Part shown: in pieces, positions 12,994 to 15,908 of the stretch
How the letters are laid out: the number at the start of each line of letters is the position of its first letter
Numbering within the stretch: position 1 is the stretch's first letter
From: an uncultured Bacilli bacterium
Lineage (GTDB): Bacteria; Bacillota_I; Bacilli_A; RFN20; CAG-826
NCBI GenBank assembly: GCA_944358755.1
Contig: CALVRY010000017.1
Coordinates: 1 to 15,908, forward strand
Direction: 5' to 3'
Length of the DNA stretch: 15,908 nt
Notes under the pieces: model-generated
What the model was told of the DNA's origin: nothing
The model's database searches: none
The model's input: only the letters and a program-made list of their open reading frames with translations
Made by a program: the position numbers and the translations under genes

Positions 12994-14409
12994 ATGAGTA
13001 CAAAATTAACAGAAAAAGGCAATTCAGTTTATGAAATTGAAGCCACAGTTGGTAAAGAAGAATGGAAAGCAGCTCAAGATAGAGCTCTAAAGAAATTAGC
13101 AAGCAAAGTTACAATTAAAGGATTTAGAGCCGGAAAAGCACCTATCCAACTTGCTAAAGAAAGAATTAATCCAACTGAATTATTAAATGAAGCAATCAAT
13201 GAAGCTTTACCAAAAGCTTATAATGATGCACTTAACGAACATAAATTAAGACCATTTACAAATCCAGAAGTTAACGTTACAAAAGTTGATGACAATGGAT
13301 TTACAGTTGTTTTCACAGTTACAACAGTCCCAGAAGTAAAGCTTGGACAATATAAGGACATCAACATTCCAGTTGAAACAAGAAAAGCAAGCAAAAAAGA
13401 AATCGAAGAACAAATTGATCATGTTTTAGAAGATAATGCTGAACTTGTTTTAAAAGACGGCCCAGCTGCAATGGGAGATACAGTTGTCTTTGATTTCAAA
13501 GGTTATATTGATGGAAAAGAATTTGATGGCGGAAGTGCCGATAACTATTCTCTCGTTTTAGGCTCAAATCAATTTATTCCTGGATTTGAAGAACAATTAG
13601 TTGGTGTTACAAGCGAAACTAAAAAAGATGTATTAGTTACTTTCCCAGAACAATATGTTAAAGATCTTGCTGGAAAAGATGCAAAATTTGTTTGTATGAT
13701 TCACGAAATCAAAACAAAACAAAGACCAGAACTCAATGACGAATTCGTTGCAACACTTAACTTAAAAGATGTTAAAACAGTTGCTGAATTTAAAGATTAT
13801 CAAGCAAAACAAGTTCAAAATAGACTTGATAATCAAGCAAGACAAGAACAATTCAACAAAGTTCTTGCAAAAATCATTGAAAATGCAACAGTTACAATCG
13901 GTGATAAAGTTATTGAAAACGAAGCTAATGCTATTAAACAAGATACAATTAATCAAATCACACAAAATGGCTTAACTTTCGAACAATATAAAGAAATTAC
14001 TGGCATGACTGACGAAAAACTTGCTGAAAACTTCAAAAATGAAGCAAGAACAAGACTTACTCAATATTTAGTTCTCAACAAGATTGGTGAAGTTGAAAAC
14101 TTAGTAATTTCAAGACAAGAACTTGAAGATTATTATGCTCAACTTGCTACATCTTATGGAATGAAACCAGAACAAGTTAAAGATATTTATAAAAACAATG
14201 AATCAAGAATCATCAATACATTATTTGAAAATAAGATTGTAAGATTCATTACAGCTAACAACATTCAAGAAACAAAAGAAAATAAAGAAGAAGTTAAAGT
14301 AGAAGAAAAAGTCGAAGAAAAAGCTAAAAAACCAAGAGCAAAGAAAGCAACTTCAACAAAGAAAGCTACAAAAACTAAAGAGAAAGAAGTTAGTGAAGAA
14401 AATAAATAA
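12994..14409 (+). CDS. tig: Trigger factor (ribosome-associated chaperone and prolyl isomerase)
   Basis: Trigger factor docks beside the ribosomal exit tunnel and shields nascent chains. The N-terminal domain carries the ribosome-binding signature GFRAGKAP (43-50). The FKBP-type isomerase domain (~150-245) includes 'GDTVVFDFKGYIDGKEFDGG' and 'LGSNQFIPGFEEQLVG'. The helical substrate-binding domain follows to ~427. Beyond the usual end (~430 residues) there is a Glu/Lys-rich extension finishing in a basic Ala-Lys-Pro-Thr tail (444-463), giving 471 residues. The start has GGAGG 6 nt upstream and its own promoter. lon follows after 30 bp with no terminator, as in the tig-clpX-lon neighbourhood of other Firmicutes, here without clpX between them. 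Confidence 0.97.
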   Translation: MSTKLTEKGNSVYEIEATVGKEEWKAAQDRALKKLASKVTIKGFRAGKAPIQLAKERINPTELLNEAINEALPKAYNDALNEHKLRPFTNPEVNVTKVDDNGFTVVFTVTTVPEVKLGQYKDINIPVETRKASKKEIEEQIDHVLEDNAELVLKDGPAAMGDTVVFDFKGYIDGKEFDGGSADNYSLVLGSNQFIPGFEEQLVGVTSETKKDVLVTFPEQYVKDLAGKDAKFVCMIHEIKTKQRPELNDEFVATLNLKDVKTVAEFKDYQAKQVQNRLDNQARQEQFNKVLAKIIENATVTIGDKVIENEANAIKQDTINQITQNGLTFEQYKEITGMTDEKLAENFKNEARTRLTQYLVLNKIGEVENLVISRQELEDYYAQLATSYGMKPEQVKDIYKNNESRIINTLFENKIVRFITANNIQETKENKEEVKVEEKVEEKAKKPRAKKATSTKKATKTKEKEVSEENK

Positions 14410-14439
14410 CTAAATTTTAAAAGGAGGTAATCGTAATTA

Positions 14440-15908
14440 ATGGATTTTAATTTAAACGAAGTTTTTGAATTACCTTTAGTAGTTACAAAAGGATATGTTG
14501 GATATCCAAATTCACAAGTTACTCTATCTGTTGAACGTGAAATTTCAAGTGCAGCAGTTTTAAAAGCAACTAGCAAATACGAATCATATTGTATTTTAGT
14601 ATCTCAAAAAGATGTTGACGCAACTAGCGTCACATCTTTTGATGATATTTATGATGTCGCTATTATTGCTAAAATTATTAGCGTAGAAAAAGCTAAAGTT
14701 GGTTATAGAGTTAAATTTAGTGGTTTAAATAGAGTTAGATTATCAAGTATTCGCCAAGAAGAAGGCACTTTTTTTGCTAGTGCCACCTTATTTCCTGATG
14801 TAAGTGGAGATAATAAAGAAGAAATCGGACTTATCTCTAATATTATTAAGAAAATTCAAGAAGGCGGATTTGAGAGTTTATTTAGAGGAAATGGCACAAG
14901 CGTAGCTGATCAATTGACTCGTGGCGTAAGTGCTGAAGATTTAAGCTATTTTTTAGCAAATAGAATTAGTGTTGAGCCAAAAACTAAACAAGAACTTTTA
15001 GAAGCTATTAATATTAACGAACGTTTAATGAAAATTCTTTTATCATTAAATGAGATCAGTGAATTGAACGATATTGACCGCAAAATTATGCGTACTGTTC
15101 AACAAAACACTGATAAGCAACAAAAAGAATATCTTTTGAGAGAAAAATTAAGAGCAATTAAAAAAGAACTTGGTGAAGATCCTAGCAAAGATTCTAGTTC
15201 TATTGCCGAAAAAATAGAGAAAAATCCTTACCCAGAAGAAGTTAAAACTAAAGTAAAAGATGAACTTAAGCGCAAAGAGATGATGCCTCAAGGTTCGCTT
15301 GAATCAAGTTTAATTTCTGATTACATCGATATTTTATTATCTGTTCCACGGTTTGAAGAAACTGAAGATAATAATGATATTAAACATGCTCAAGATGTGC
15401 TTGACGAAGATCATTATGGTCTTAAAAAAGTCAAAGAAAGAATTATTGAATATCTTGCAGTTAAAAAATTTAAAGGTAACTTAAAAGCACCTATTTTATG
15501 TTTTTATGGGCCACCAGGTTGTGGAAAAACCTCTCTTTCACGTTCAATCGCTCGTGCCCTTGGAAGAAAATTTATTAAATGTTCTTTAGGTGGGGTAAGT
15601 GATGAAGCTGAAATTAGAGGACATAGAAGAACCTATGTTGGCTCTCGTCCTGGAAGAATTATCAATTCACTAAGAAAAGTTAAAGTTAATAACCCAGTAT
15701 TCTTACTAGATGAAATTGATAAACTTGGTCGCGACTCGTTTAAAGGCGATCCAAGTAGTGCTCTTTTAGAAGTATTAGATCCTGAACAAAACAAAGAATT
15801 TAATGATAACTATCTTGAAGTTAATTATGATTTAAGCAATGTTTTATTTATTTGTACTGCAAATAATATTGAAAACATTCCTGCTCCATTACTTGATAGA
15901 TTAGAATT
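14440..15908 (+). CDS. lon: ATP-dependent protease Lon, N-terminal part (runs off window)
   Basis: This is the first 489 codons of Lon, a cytosolic AAA+ protease that degrades misfolded and regulatory proteins. The LAN substrate-recognition domain (~8-190, 'LPLVVTKGYVGYPNSQVTL') is followed by a helical/coiled segment ('QQKEYLLREKLRAIKKELGE') and the AAA+ module. That module shows Walker A GPPGCGKT (357-364), 'EIRGHRRTYVGSRPGRII', Walker B 'VFLLDEIDK' with D424-E425, and the sensor segment 'TANNIENIPAPLLDR'. The Ser-Lys protease domain is not in the window. The frame has no stop up to the edge. ATG 14440 is the only possible start there, because an in-frame TAA lies 6 bp upstream. AAGGAGG (14421-14427) is 12 nt away, slightly far. 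It is expected to be transcribed from the tig promoter. Confidence 0.96.
   Translation, partial: MDFNLNEVFELPLVVTKGYVGYPNSQVTLSVEREISSAAVLKATSKYESYCILVSQKDVDATSVTSFDDIYDVAIIAKIISVEKAKVGYRVKFSGLNRVRLSSIRQEEGTFFASATLFPDVSGDNKEEIGLISNIIKKIQEGGFESLFRGNGTSVADQLTRGVSAEDLSYFLANRISVEPKTKQELLEAININERLMKILLSLNEISELNDIDRKIMRTVQQNTDKQQKEYLLREKLRAIKKELGEDPSKDSSSIAEKIEKNPYPEEVKTKVKDELKRKEMMPQGSLESSLISDYIDILLSVPRFEETEDNNDIKHAQDVLDEDHYGLKKVKERIIEYLAVKKFKGNLKAPILCFYGPPGCGKTSLSRSIARALGRKFIKCSLGGVSDEAEIRGHRRTYVGSRPGRIINSLRKVKVNNPVFLLDEIDKLGRDSFKGDPSSALLEVLDPEQNKEFNDNYLEVNYDLSNVLFICTANNIENIPAPLLDRLE

Noticed and set aside
13762..13975. Overlapping open frames on both strands within tig
   Set aside because: They are shadows of the trigger factor gene, with no start signals and compositions explained by its codon bias.
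1..15908. CRISPR arrays, insertion sequences, tRNA or rRNA genes, prophage genes
   Set aside because: No regularly spaced direct repeats, transposase frames, terminal inverted repeats, cloverleaf sequences or phage structural genes were seen on either strand.

Overview
The window reads as a chromosomal segment of a very AT-rich, low-GC Gram-positive bacterium. The likely source is a Bacilli or Mollicutes-like lineage such as gut RF39/Erysipelotrichia-type Firmicutes; this placement is inferred from gene content and composition only. TGA is used as a stop (end of mutS2) and Trp is encoded by TGG, so it uses the standard bacterial code rather than the Mycoplasma code. Housekeeping genes dominate: cell division, tRNA charging, lipoprotein processing, rRNA modification, RNA:DNA-hybrid removal, DNA repair and protein quality control.

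Layout. (1) 1-381 is the 3' end of ftsZ with its conserved C-terminal peptide, followed by an intrinsic terminator. (2) 434-2240 looks like an accessory insert between ftsZ and ileS. It holds a Fic-domain protein behind three near-identical, helically phased palindromes, and a convergent gene for a membrane-anchored Xre-type HTH protein. (3) 2323-6756 is an isoleucine T-box leader controlling ileS-lspA-rluD, whose genes overlap end to end. The rluD frame carries an in-frame stop, and the recognisable last ~23 codons of the family lie beyond it. (4) 6755-7785 is rnhC (RNase HIII) on the minus strand, with an apparently leaderless promoter and a terminator that overlaps the rluD remnant. (5) 7829-12913 is mutS2-uvrC plus a TPR-like protein of unknown role, tightly packed. 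(6) 12938-15908 is tig (trigger factor) followed by lon, which runs off the window.

How it fits together. ileS is predicted to respond to uncharged tRNA-Ile, and lspA and rluD would follow it by read-through and translational coupling. mutS2 and uvrC form a DNA repair/ribosome-rescue pair, and tig-lon couples nascent-chain folding to degradation. The least conventional element is the 434-2240 module. Three TGCA-N20-TGCA palindromes spaced 53 and 54 bp apart sit directly upstream of a class II Fic enzyme that has its own C-terminal winged helix. A separate membrane-tethered HTH protein is encoded next door, and either protein could be the operator-binding regulator.
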